NCBI GenBank assembly: GCA_965202875.1
Contig: OZ241870.1
Span: 3,348,001 to 3,412,000 of the forward strand
DNA length: 64,000 nucleotides
DNA from: HK1 sp965202875
GTDB taxonomy: Bacteria > Pseudomonadota > Gammaproteobacteria > HK1
Direction: 5' to 3'
In this document: positions 56,627 through 64,000 of the stretch, in pieces
Position numbering within the stretch: position 1 is the first letter of the stretch
Layout of the letters: every line of letters begins with the position of its first letter
The notes under the pieces: generated by a model
Seen by the model: only the letters and a program-made list of their open reading frames with translations
What the model was told of the DNA's origin: nothing
The model's database searches: none
Translations under genes and position numbers: made by a program

Positions 56627-58174
56627 TCAGGCGCGCTCCACCGCGAATGCGGCGACGTTGCGCTCCTTGCGGCTGAACTCCACCCCGACCAGGTGGATCG
56701 GCTGCCCCAGATGCCGGTACTTGTCCGCGTAGCCCTTCTCCCTGATCTGCGCCAGCGCCGTCCCCTCCGGCGCCTTCCCCACCGTCTTGAACTCGAACAG
56801 GTAGACCTGCCCGTTGAATAGCACCGCCATGTCCAGACGACCGTGGCTGGTGCTTTCCTCCACCCGCACGTCCAGTCCCGCGGACGCGAACCAAGAGTAG
56901 AACACGCTCGCGTAGTACCCCTCGTAGCGGGCGATGTCGTTCTTCGTGTACCACTGGTAGGGAATGCCGGAGAAGAACGACCGGAACAGGGCTTCCAGCC
57001 CCTCGAAGTCGTTCTCCCGCAAGAGCTGGCGCAGGCGAACGGGGACCTTTGCCCGGTGCAAGGCGTCCGGCGTCATGGCCCGCAGCAGGCTGCCGTTGAG
57101 GCTCTGGCGCACCTCGCGGTTCGGATACTCCAGCCGGTAGACGGTCTCCCCGTCGAAGTCCTCTTCGCCCGCGATGGTCAGGTAGCCGGTCTGGAACAGC
57201 AGCGCCTCGGTGGCCATCTCGTCCACGTCGAAGGTGGAGAGCAGCGTGTCGGTGCCGATCATGCGGTCCAGCTCCGGGGAGGCGACGCCGCGCCGGAGCA
57301 GCGTGTCGATGAGGAACCTCGGCGTCCCGGTCTCGAACCAGTGCGCCTTGAACTCGCGGGTGTCGAAGAGGAGCAGGATGTCGAAGGGGTTGTAGACCTT
57401 CTCCCCGCCCCGCCAGGAGTAGCCGTTGTACCAATGGCGTATGCGGTCCCGGTCCAGGCCCGGAAGCTCCGGTGCGAACACGGTGTCCAGATCCGTGTCG
57501 GTGTAGCCGCAGATGGCGGAGTAGCGGGGGTCCAGGGTCACGTCCTTTAGGTTGTTCAGGCCGGAGAAGATGCCGACCTTGGAGAACTTGCTCACGCCCG
57601 TGAGGAAGGTGAACTTCACGTGCGCGTCGCTGGCCTTGATGGCCGAATACAGCCCGCGCAGGGCGTCGCGGTTGGCGCGGGCCAGCTCCGGCTTCCCCAG
57701 CGCGTCCAGGATGGGCCGGTCGTACTCGTCCACCAGCACCGCCACCCGCTGCCCGGTGCGCTCATGCAGCGCGGCGAGCAGACGGCGGAAACGGGCCGGG
57801 CCGCTGGAGTAGCGGGATTCGATGCCGGCGCCTTCTTCGGCGGCATCAAGCTGCGCCGCCACGTCTTCGCGGAGGTAGTCCGGGTCGTTGAAGTCGCCGG
57901 CGCTGAAGTCGAGCCGCACGACCGGATGGCGGACCGACCAGTCCCAACGCTCGTGGACGGCGAGGCCCCGGAACAACGGCTCGTTGCCCTCGAACAGCTC
58001 CTTCAGGGTATCCACGAACAGGCTCTTGCCGAAGCGCCGCGGGCGGGACAGGAAGTAGTGCTTTCCTTCGCCCATCAGCCGATGGGCATAGGCGGTCTTG
58101 TCCACGTAGTACCAGCCCTCCTCCCGGATCTCGCGGAAGGTCTGGATACCGATGGGCAGCTTGCGTTTCGTCAT
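56627..58174 (-). CDS. AAA-ATPase-like/PD-(D/E)XK nuclease protein (DUF1703 type)
   Basis: The 515-residue protein has the AAA_ATPase-like domain at its N-terminus (IQTFREIREEGWYYVDKTAY, then a P-loop FLSRPRRFGKSLFVDTL near residue 40 and Walker B AVLVDEYDRPILDA near 155) and a C-terminal PDDEXK_9 nuclease-like domain with RLDMAVLFNGQVYLFEFKTV (D...ExK, about residue 470). The family is common in variable genome regions and its role is unknown. An ATG at 58185 would add four residues. Confidence 0.88.
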   Translation of the reverse strand: MTKRKLPIGIQTFREIREEGWYYVDKTAYAHRLMGEGKHYFLSRPRRFGKSLFVDTLKELFEGNEPLFRGLAVHERWDWSVRHPVVRLDFSAGDFNDPDYLREDVAAQLDAAEEGAGIESRYSSGPARFRRLLAALHERTGQRVAVLVDEYDRPILDALGKPELARANRDALRGLYSAIKASDAHVKFTFLTGVSKFSKVGIFSGLNNLKDVTLDPRYSAICGYTDTDLDTVFAPELPGLDRDRIRHWYNGYSWRGGEKVYNPFDILLLFDTREFKAHWFETGTPRFLIDTLLRRGVASPELDRMIGTDTLLSTFDVDEMATEALLFQTGYLTIAGEEDFDGETVYRLEYPNREVRQSLNGSLLRAMTPDALHRAKVPVRLRQLLRENDFEGLEALFRSFFSGIPYQWYTKNDIARYEGYYASVFYSWFASAGLDVRVEESTSHGRLDMAVLFNGQVYLFEFKTVGKAPEGTALAQIREKGYADKYRHLGQPIHLVGVEFSRKERNVAAFAVERA

Positions 58175-58221
58175 GGGGCGCACCATAGCCCCCGCCTTGT
58201 GCACGGTCAAAGCCGCACCCG

Positions 58222-58439
58222 GCGAGGTGCTCTCCTGGGCGCATTCGTGCAACCGGGGCATGCGCCGGTGGGCGGAGGCGAACGGAGTGTTCGTGCCCCT
58301 GGACGACCACTACGAGGCGACCGCCTTCCGCGATCCGTCCCGTCCGGGGCACGAGTTCGCACCGGCGCGGGATCGGGCGCCGCTGGATCCGTCGCGCCGC
58401 CGCGCCTTCCGGCGCGGCTTTCGCCACCCCGTGATTTGA
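58222..58439 (+). pseudogene. Duplicated tail of the NYN protein
   Basis: It encodes EVLSWAHSCNRGMRRWAEAN then GVFVPLDDHYEATAFRDPSR, closely similar to the end of the NYN protein at 53547-54173. The catalytic front is missing. It lies between the DUF1703-type gene and the Phd/VapC pair. Confidence 0.75.
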
Positions 58440-58509
58440 CCACGCAGGCGCGTACAGGCAGCCTGCATCTGATCTGAACAAGACCAACCCTCGACCCGGA
58501 GGTTGCCGC

Positions 58510-58752
58510 ATGTCCGAAATCGGCGCATTCGAGGCGAAAACGCATCTGCCGCGGCTCCTGAAGCGCGTGCAGGCGGGGGAGCGCTTCGTCATCACCAAGC
58601 ACAACCGCCCCGTCGCCGAGTTGATTCCGTCCAGGACGCACGACACCGGCAAGATCCGGGCCGCGATCGACGAGTTGAAGGCGTTTCAGAAGACCCACAA
58701 GCTGGGAGGACCCTCGGTGCGGCAGATGATCGAAGAGGGGCGCCGGTACTGA
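58510..58752 (+). CDS. Phd/YefM-type antitoxin
   Basis: The 80-residue protein starts IGAFEAKTHLPRLLKRVQAG and ERFVITKHNRPVAELIPSR, the standard Phd/YefM dimer and DNA-binding fold, with a C-terminal helix that would bind the toxin (SVRQMIEEGRRY). A Shine-Dalgarno-like GGAGG precedes it. Its stop overlaps the toxin start (TGATG). Confidence 0.9.
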   Translation: MSEIGAFEAKTHLPRLLKRVQAGERFVITKHNRPVAELIPSRTHDTGKIRAAIDELKAFQKTHKLGGPSVRQMIEEGRRY

Positions 58753-59172
58753 TGACGCTCGTGCTCGACTGCTCGGTCACGATGGCATGGGTCTTCCCCG
58801 ACGAAGCGTCCGAGGCGACCGACCGACTGCGCGAGTCGATGATCCGGGGGGGGGGTGCGTTCGTCCCGGCCCTGTGGCCGGTCGAAGTGGGCAACGTGCT
58901 CCTTCACCGCAACCCGTCGTGGGCGAATCGCTGCGGACGAATGGTCCCGGATCTGCGCGAGTCTCGAAGCGTTGCCCATCGAAGTCGATCCTGTTTCCAC
59001 GTCCCACGCATGGGGCGCCGCGCTTGTGCTCGCACACGAGCATCGGCTCTCCGGCTGCGATGCGGCGTACCTCGAACTGGTGGTGCGAATGCAGCTACCT
59101 CTGGCCACGCTGGATCAAGCGCTCGGCGCCGCCGCACGGGCCGAAGGGCTGGACATGCTGGGGAGCGCCTGA
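58752..59172 (+). pseudogene. VapC-type PIN toxin, frameshifted by one inserted base
   Basis: The first frame reads MTLVLDCSVTMAWVFPDEAS to VPALWPVEVGNVLLHRN; the second continues RRGRIAADEWSRICASLEAL, SGCDAAYLELVVRM and LATLDQALGAAA. Together they make a complete PIN domain with all four acidic residues. The break is an extra T near 58903, visible by comparison with 56497-56600. A run of ten G at 58846-58855 lies upstream. Either a true mutation or a sequence error is possible. Confidence 0.75.
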
Positions 59173-59299
59173 CCTCGGGTGGGGAGGGCGGGAGGATGCC
59201 TTGTGCATCTGGCGGGTCTATCCAGGTGCATCGGTTCGATGCGAAGAGCGGTCGGCCGCAACAGGGGTAGAGTCGACGACTGGCGCGGTGGCGTCAGGT

Positions 59300-60219
<920 letters not shown>

Positions 60220-61829
60220 TGTAGATCTCAAATTGACATTAAGAAGTCTTTGTAACTGATCGAAATCATTGAAGTTGTATATTTTGAAGGGAGAGGAGCT
60301 AAAGGGCTCTGGTGACAATTTGTCAGGAGCGGGCTCAACGGGAGGGAAGACGGGGCAGTGAACCTCTGGAACAATGTTTGGTGTGAACCCCAACATCGCC
60401 CCGGAGGGCTGCCCCAATGTCAGTATTTCACGCACCCGCCCATTGCGCCAGCCACAGCGAGCGAGGAGAGCAAGCCCTCGCGCGATTGGTCGAGCAGGTC
60501 AACGCCTTGCGAGCGCGCCCGGTGACGGGGGAGGACTTCGAAGGAGTGGAGCGGGAGCTCCGTGGGCTGTTTGCCGAAGCCGAGCGCGAGGTGGTGGGGG
60601 AGACGCTGGAGCGTCTGGACGTGGACCTGCCATTCGTCGAGATGGAGGGGCGGCGGTACCACCGGGTGCTGCGCAGTCACGCGACGTACACGAGTGCGGG
60701 GGGAGCGGTGGGGGTGCATCGCACGCTGTACCGATGTGGCGGTGAGCGCGCGGTGGCGCCGATGGAGTGGCGTGCGGGGATAGTGGCGGGGCACTGGACG
60801 GGGCTGGCGGCGCGTCAGGCGAGCGTGGTGGTGGCGCACGTGACGCCGCAGGAAGGGGAGGCGGTGTTTCGGGAGTGGGGGCGGATGAGGCCTTCGAAGA
60901 GCTCGCTGGACCGGTTGCCGAAGGAGTTGGGCGCGCGGTGGGAGGGGCAGCGCGAGGCGTTCGAGGCGGCGTTGCGCAAGGGGTGCGCGGTGGCGGAGGA
61001 GGCGGTGACGGTGGCGGTGTCGCTCGATGGGGTGATGGTGCCGATGAAGGATGCGAAGCGGGCGGATGGGAGCTCAGGCTATCAGGAGGCGGGGTGTGGG
61101 ACGCTCACGACCTGTGATGCCGAGGGGGAGCGGCTGGAGACGGTGTATGTGGGTCGGATGCCGCAGCCGTGCAAGGAGGCGTTGAAGAAGACGTTGTGCG
61201 CGGAGCTTGAGGCGGTGCTTGCAAAGCGTCCGGACCTGCAGGTGGTCAAGATAGCCGACGGGGCGCATGACAACTGGCGCTATCTTGATACGTTGGCGCC
61301 GCAGGGCACGGCGGTGGTGGACTTCTACCATGCGGCCGAGCAACTGAAGTCGGGACTCGATGCCTGCTATGGACAGGACGATGCGAAGGGGCGGGCGCAC
61401 TACGAGAAGCTGCGCCATCTGTTGCGCCATGAGTGCGGCGGCGTGGAGAAGGTGATTCGTTCGCTGAACCATCAACGCAGGAAGCAGCCGGAGAACAAGC
61501 GTATCGCCGAGGTGTTGGGATACTTCCGCAACCACCGTCACCGCATGGGCTATGCCGAGGCGAAGGCACGGCATCTGCCCATTGGCTCGGGGGTGGTGGA
61601 GGCGGCGTGCAAGACGTTGGTCACCCAACGGCTGAAGCGTTCGGGGATGCGCTGGCGTCATGCCGGGGGGCAGGCCATCCTGACGCTTCGCGCCCTGATA
61701 CAAAGTGGGCGGTTCGATTCGGCCTGGGAGATGCTGTCAGGGACCTACCATCGGGAAGTGACGATTCCCGACAACGTCATACCGTTTCCTTGTAAACGGG
61801 CGGCGTGATGGATCAGTTTCAGAGTTACA
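60220..61829 (+). mobile_element. ISKra4-family insertion sequence, complete
   Basis: The left end TGTAGATCTCAAATTGACAT and the right end, read inward from 61829 (TGTAACTCTGAAACTGATCC), are imperfect terminal inverted repeats. The left 213 bp recur identically at 63788-64000, which fixes the left boundary. Flanking target duplications are not visible, because the left flank is the intron B 5' end. Confidence 0.85.
60417..61808 (+). CDS. ISKra4-family transposase
   Basis: The 463-residue transposase has an N-terminal region with YHRVLRSHATYTSAGGAVGV, then the DDE-type core: VAVSLDGVMVPMKDA (Asp), GTAVVDFYHAAEQLKS (Asp) and PIGSGVVEAACKTLVTQRLK (Glu), as in ISKra4/ISAzba1-like proteins. GGAGG lies upstream. 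No frameshift is visible, so the element may be active; the identical second copy supports recent movement. Confidence 0.92.
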   Translation: MSVFHAPAHCASHSERGEQALARLVEQVNALRARPVTGEDFEGVERELRGLFAEAEREVVGETLERLDVDLPFVEMEGRRYHRVLRSHATYTSAGGAVGVHRTLYRCGGERAVAPMEWRAGIVAGHWTGLAARQASVVVAHVTPQEGEAVFREWGRMRPSKSSLDRLPKELGARWEGQREAFEAALRKGCAVAEEAVTVAVSLDGVMVPMKDAKRADGSSGYQEAGCGTLTTCDAEGERLETVYVGRMPQPCKEALKKTLCAELEAVLAKRPDLQVVKIADGAHDNWRYLDTLAPQGTAVVDFYHAAEQLKSGLDACYGQDDAKGRAHYEKLRHLLRHECGGVEKVIRSLNHQRRKQPENKRIAEVLGYFRNHRHRMGYAEAKARHLPIGSGVVEAACKTLVTQRLKRSGMRWRHAGGQAILTLRALIQSGRFDSAWEMLSGTYHREVTIPDNVIPFPCKRAA

Positions 61830-61893
61830 CCCCCGCAACAACCGCGAGCGATGCCCTTCCCCGTGCCGATGGCGCTGACCGGAGGAGCAACCG

Positions 61894-62119
61894 ATGGCGG
61901 ACAAGGTAATCGACAGGCGGGTTGATATCCTCGGCGGGACACCGGTGTTTTCCGGGACCAAGGCTCCCGTTCGTATCCTGATCGAGTATCTGGAGGCCGG
62001 GGACCGGCTCGACAGATTTCCTGGACAACTTCCCGACGGTGTCGCGGAGCCAGGCAATCGAAGTGCTCGAACGGGCCAAGGCAACGCTTGCCGGGAGTTC
62101 ATCACAAGCGAGCGATTGA
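61894..62119 (+). pseudogene. DUF433 antitoxin-like gene, frameshifted
   Basis: It starts MADKVIDRRVDILGGTPVFS and TKAPVRILIEYLEAGDRLDR, typical of DUF433 helix-turn-helix proteins. The end reads in another frame as FLDNFPTVSRSQAIEVLERA with KATLAGSSSQASD. A single-base shift near 62020 separates the halves, so the protein is broken. No PIN-type partner gene follows it directly. Confidence 0.75.
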
Positions 62120-62143
62120 CAATCGGATGATTCGATGCAGGAT
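62116..62143 (+). promoter_or_regulatory. Promoter of the third AbrB/PIN cassette
   Basis: TTGACA (62116-62121), 16 bp, CAGGAT (62138-62143). It is nearly identical to the promoter at 52662-52689 and belongs to the same duplicated block, which begins at ATCACAAGCG. Confidence 0.55.
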
Positions 62144-62160
62144 TTTCCAACCATGCCGGA

Positions 62161-62421
62161 ATGGTGAAGCCCATGCACGTGGTCAGATTGCGCTCCAAGA
62201 ACCAGATCACCCTTCCCGGGAAAGTGGTGGCCTTGGCCGGGCTGAAGGAGGGCGATTTCCTGAACGTTACTGCGGAGGGAACCCGGATCGTCATCACTGC
62301 ACAGGAGGTCCGGGAGCGCGGCGCCGGCTACGCAATGTCCGATCTTCTTGGCGCAGCTTCCGGGATCTACGACTCGGTGGAGGAGATCGATGCGGAGATT
62401 GCCGGCGGTCGTACCGAATGA
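62161..62421 (+). CDS. vapB: AbrB-type antitoxin, copy 3
   Basis: The 86-residue product is almost identical to the copy at 52707: VRLRSKNQITLPGKVVALAG, LKEGDFLNVTAEGTRIVITA, and the toxin-binding end IYDSVEEIDAEIAGGR. The earlier ATG used by copy 1 is followed here by a stop, so translation must start at 62161. Its partner toxin is truncated, leaving a solitary antitoxin that could still bind copy 1's promoter or toxin. Confidence 0.88.
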   Translation: MVKPMHVVRLRSKNQITLPGKVVALAGLKEGDFLNVTAEGTRIVITAQEVRERGAGYAMSDLLGAASGIYDSVEEIDAEIAGGRTE

Positions 62422-62549
62422 GCGCCGATCGGCCCATGCTCGGGCGTCGTACCTGTCTCGACGCCAACGTGTACATCTACGCGTTCGAGGGCATCGAAAC
62501 GCACCGCATGAGGATGGCCGGGCTGCTGGTGGCGACCTCTACTGCCTAA
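62418..62549 (+). pseudogene. PIN toxin, copy 3, truncated after about 35 matching residues
   Basis: The toxin starts as in copy 1 (MSADRPMLGRRTCLDANVYI) but leaves the alignment after MRMAGLL and stops at 62549. Only the first catalytic Asp remains. The SIR2 gene region begins right after, so the truncation marks one edge of that insertion. Confidence 0.85.
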
Positions 62550-62602
62550 TTCGACCTTCGCGATGGTAAAATCGCGGACAGCCGCACTGCGAGGTAGAAA
62601 TT

Positions 62603-63640
62603 TTGCCAAAGACACCACTCGAGATCGCCATCGAAGATGGCCAGCGCTGCCTGAAGTCCCTGCCGGTAATCGTGTTGGGAAGCGGTGCCTCGATCCCCTT
62701 CGGCCTGCCGAGCATGTCGTGCTTGGCTCGGCGGCTCATGAAATCCAGTCCGGAAGGAGCGCTTGGTCAGTCCGTAAGGCGGATCTGGAAGGAATTCATC
62801 GCTGCACTCGAAGCGACAAATGATCTCGAAAGCGCTCTCGGTGGAGTGCAAATGAATGAGGAACTAACCAATCACGTCGTCGAGCACACATGGATGCACG
62901 TCGGGGAAGCGGATGCAAAGGCATTCGGCGATTTGGCAAGGAATCCAGAACCACCACCACTGTCTCGGCTCTATCGCCACCTATTCAATAGCACGCATCG
63001 CACGTTGTCTGTTGTAACGACGAATTATGACCGGTTGGCGGAATATGCGGCCGACCTTGAGAGATTTGATCATTATACGGGATTTACTCATGGTTATATT
63101 CGCTGGCGTCAATCGAATTCTCGGATTTCGTTCACTCAGAACAGCAGGTCTGCCCGTATGGTCGAAATATGGAAAGTACATGGATGTCTCGACTGGTTCA
63201 GGGGCAATGACCAGCAGATTGTCGCATTCACCGCAACTAGGGCGATCCCTGAAGGCTTTCGGCCGGCAATTGTCACTCCCGGACTCGGAAAGTACAAGGA
63301 GGCGTACCAGGAACCGTTCAGATCCGTGATCAACGGTGCAGACGATGCTCTGATGAGTGCCGGAGCCTATCTCTGCATTGGTTTCGGATTCAACGATGAA
63401 CATATCCAACCAAAGCTCATGGAGCGCTGGAAATCTGGCAAGGCACTTCTCGTCATCTTGACGAAGAAACTCAGCGAGTCCGCAAAGTGCATGCTTACCA
63501 ATGCTGGTGGGCGAGAATTTTTGGCATTGGAGGAATCATCGACCGGGACCCGTATGTGGTCTCACCAAGTTTCCGATGGGAGAATACTTCAAGACGCCAA
63601 TCTGTGGTGCTTGTCCGATTTCCTCGATCAGATGACATAG
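62603..63640 (+). CDS. SIR2-domain defence protein (SIR2-HerA system)
   Basis: The 345-residue protein has a SIR2-like NAD-binding fold: VIVLGSGASIPFGLPSMSCL at the start, then SVVTTNYDRLAEYAADLERF, IWKVHGCLDWF (catalytic His) and AYLCIGFGFNDEHIQPKLME. Such proteins deplete NAD during phage infection when activated by a partner. The TTG start at 62603 has GAGG 8 nt before it. Base composition is clearly less GC-rich than the chromosome. The next gene is the start of a HerA-type ATPase, so this is the SIR2-HerA pair. Confidence 0.85.
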   Translation: MPKTPLEIAIEDGQRCLKSLPVIVLGSGASIPFGLPSMSCLARRLMKSSPEGALGQSVRRIWKEFIAALEATNDLESALGGVQMNEELTNHVVEHTWMHVGEADAKAFGDLARNPEPPPLSRLYRHLFNSTHRTLSVVTTNYDRLAEYAADLERFDHYTGFTHGYIRWRQSNSRISFTQNSRSARMVEIWKVHGCLDWFRGNDQQIVAFTATRAIPEGFRPAIVTPGLGKYKEAYQEPFRSVINGADDALMSAGAYLCIGFGFNDEHIQPKLMERWKSGKALLVILTKKLSESAKCMLTNAGGREFLALEESSTGTRMWSHQVSDGRILQDANLWCLSDFLDQMT

Positions 63641-63651
63641 GAGCAAATGAC

Positions 63652-63792
63652 ATGGGGATTTTCAATTACAACGATACGGATGCCTTGGGGAAGGTAAGCA
63701 CCGTTGACACGGGAACCGTCATAGTTCGGGTCGACGATGTCGAAAAGCTACGGCGCTTGCAGGTAAACCGGCTGGTGTGTCTACGGGTGTAG
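63652..63792 (+). pseudogene. HerA-type ATPase, cut by ISKra4 after about 45 codons
   Basis: It begins MGIFNYNDTDALGKVSTVDT and GTVIVRVDDVEKLRRLQVNR, the start of the HerA/FtsK-like ATPases paired with SIR2 proteins. The SIR2 stop codon overlaps the Shine-Dalgarno (TAGGAG). At 63788 the ISKra4 left end begins and creates a TAG. The remainder of HerA, if kept, would lie beyond the IS outside the window. Confidence 0.8.
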
Positions 63793-64000
63793 ATCTCAAA
63801 TTGACATTAAGAAGTCTTTGTAACTGATCGAAATCATTGAAGTTGTATATTTTGAAGGGAGAGGAGCTAAAGGGCTCTGGTGACAATTTGTCAGGAGCGG
63901 GCTCAACGGGAGGGAAGACGGGGCAGTGAACCTCTGGAACAATGTTTGGTGTGAACCCCAACATCGCCCCGGAGGGCTGCCCCAATGTCAGTATTTCACG
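63788..64000 (+). mobile_element. Second ISKra4 copy, left end, continuing beyond the window
   Basis: All 213 bp match 60220-60432 without a visible difference, including the TGTAGATCTC terminus and the transposase ATG (63985). It inserted into the herA gene. Confidence 0.92.

Noticed and set aside
58846..58855. Run of ten G as a phase-variation switch of the VapC gene
   Set aside because: Loss of one G would put the region carrying the second catalytic residue out of frame, so it would not simply restore the toxin. The inserted T explains the break better.

Overview
The window reads as a chromosome segment of a GC-rich gammaproteobacterium. The strongest taxonomic clue is the gene order on the minus strand: carA, carB, greA, rlmE, ftsH and glmM follow each other as in many gammaproteobacteria, and glmM is followed by a PEP-synthase regulatory kinase and tilS. 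I cannot name a genus from the sequence alone. No rRNA, tRNA or CRISPR array was recognised.

Layout. 0-8.3 kb: a nitrogen/one-carbon module made of a glutamine-synthetase-like enzyme (cut by the left edge), a GntR/FadR-type regulator, a small one-span membrane protein, an Amt-type transporter and a DUF1989-GcvT fusion, followed by a lone DppB-type permease. 8.6-22.8 kb: the housekeeping block tilS-ppsR-glmM-ftsH-rlmE-greA-carB, then DNA inserted between carB and carA that carries a DUF4143 ATPase behind a perfect 16-bp inverted repeat. 22.9-29.1 kb: an NYN-domain remnant, an IS110 fragment, a molybdopterin oxidoreductase, a twice-deleted GMC oxidoreductase, an SDR and a hydratase-fold protein. 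29.5-33.3 kb: a complete polar amino acid ABC transporter (permease, binding protein, permease, ATPase). 33.3-36.2 kb: wreckage, comprising a group II intron with a gutted ORF, a 5' fragment of a second intron type, Mu-like tail gene fragments and the front of a hydroxypyruvate-isomerase-like gene. 36.4-50.9 kb: mostly ordinary chromosome with a sulfite-exporter-type permease, a VOC protein, two hotdog thioesterases, a membrane pyrophosphatase, a tungstate-type ABC transporter with a divergent-type HTH/PBP regulator, a PuuB-like oxidase, a BolA protein and an M16 peptidase.

51-64 kb is a toxin-antitoxin and defence island. It holds one full and two partial copies of an AbrB/PIN cassette, an NYN protein and its duplicated tail, an orphan NHLP-type RiPP precursor, an AbiEi-AbiEii single-chain protein, a DUF1703-type ATPase/nuclease, a Phd/VapC pair whose toxin is frameshifted, a frameshifted DUF433 gene, a second internally deleted group II intron, one complete ISKra4 element, and a SIR2-HerA defence operon in which HerA is cut after about 45 codons by a second, identical ISKra4 copy running off the right edge.

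How the parts fit. The left module probably moves and assimilates nitrogen from methylated or ureido-type amines while passing a one-carbon unit to folate. The tungstate transporter could feed the molybdopterin oxidoreductase. The right third has been reshaped by repeated duplication of short TA fragments, retroelement insertion and deletion, and IS insertion; several genes there can be read only by comparing the paralogous fragments with each other.
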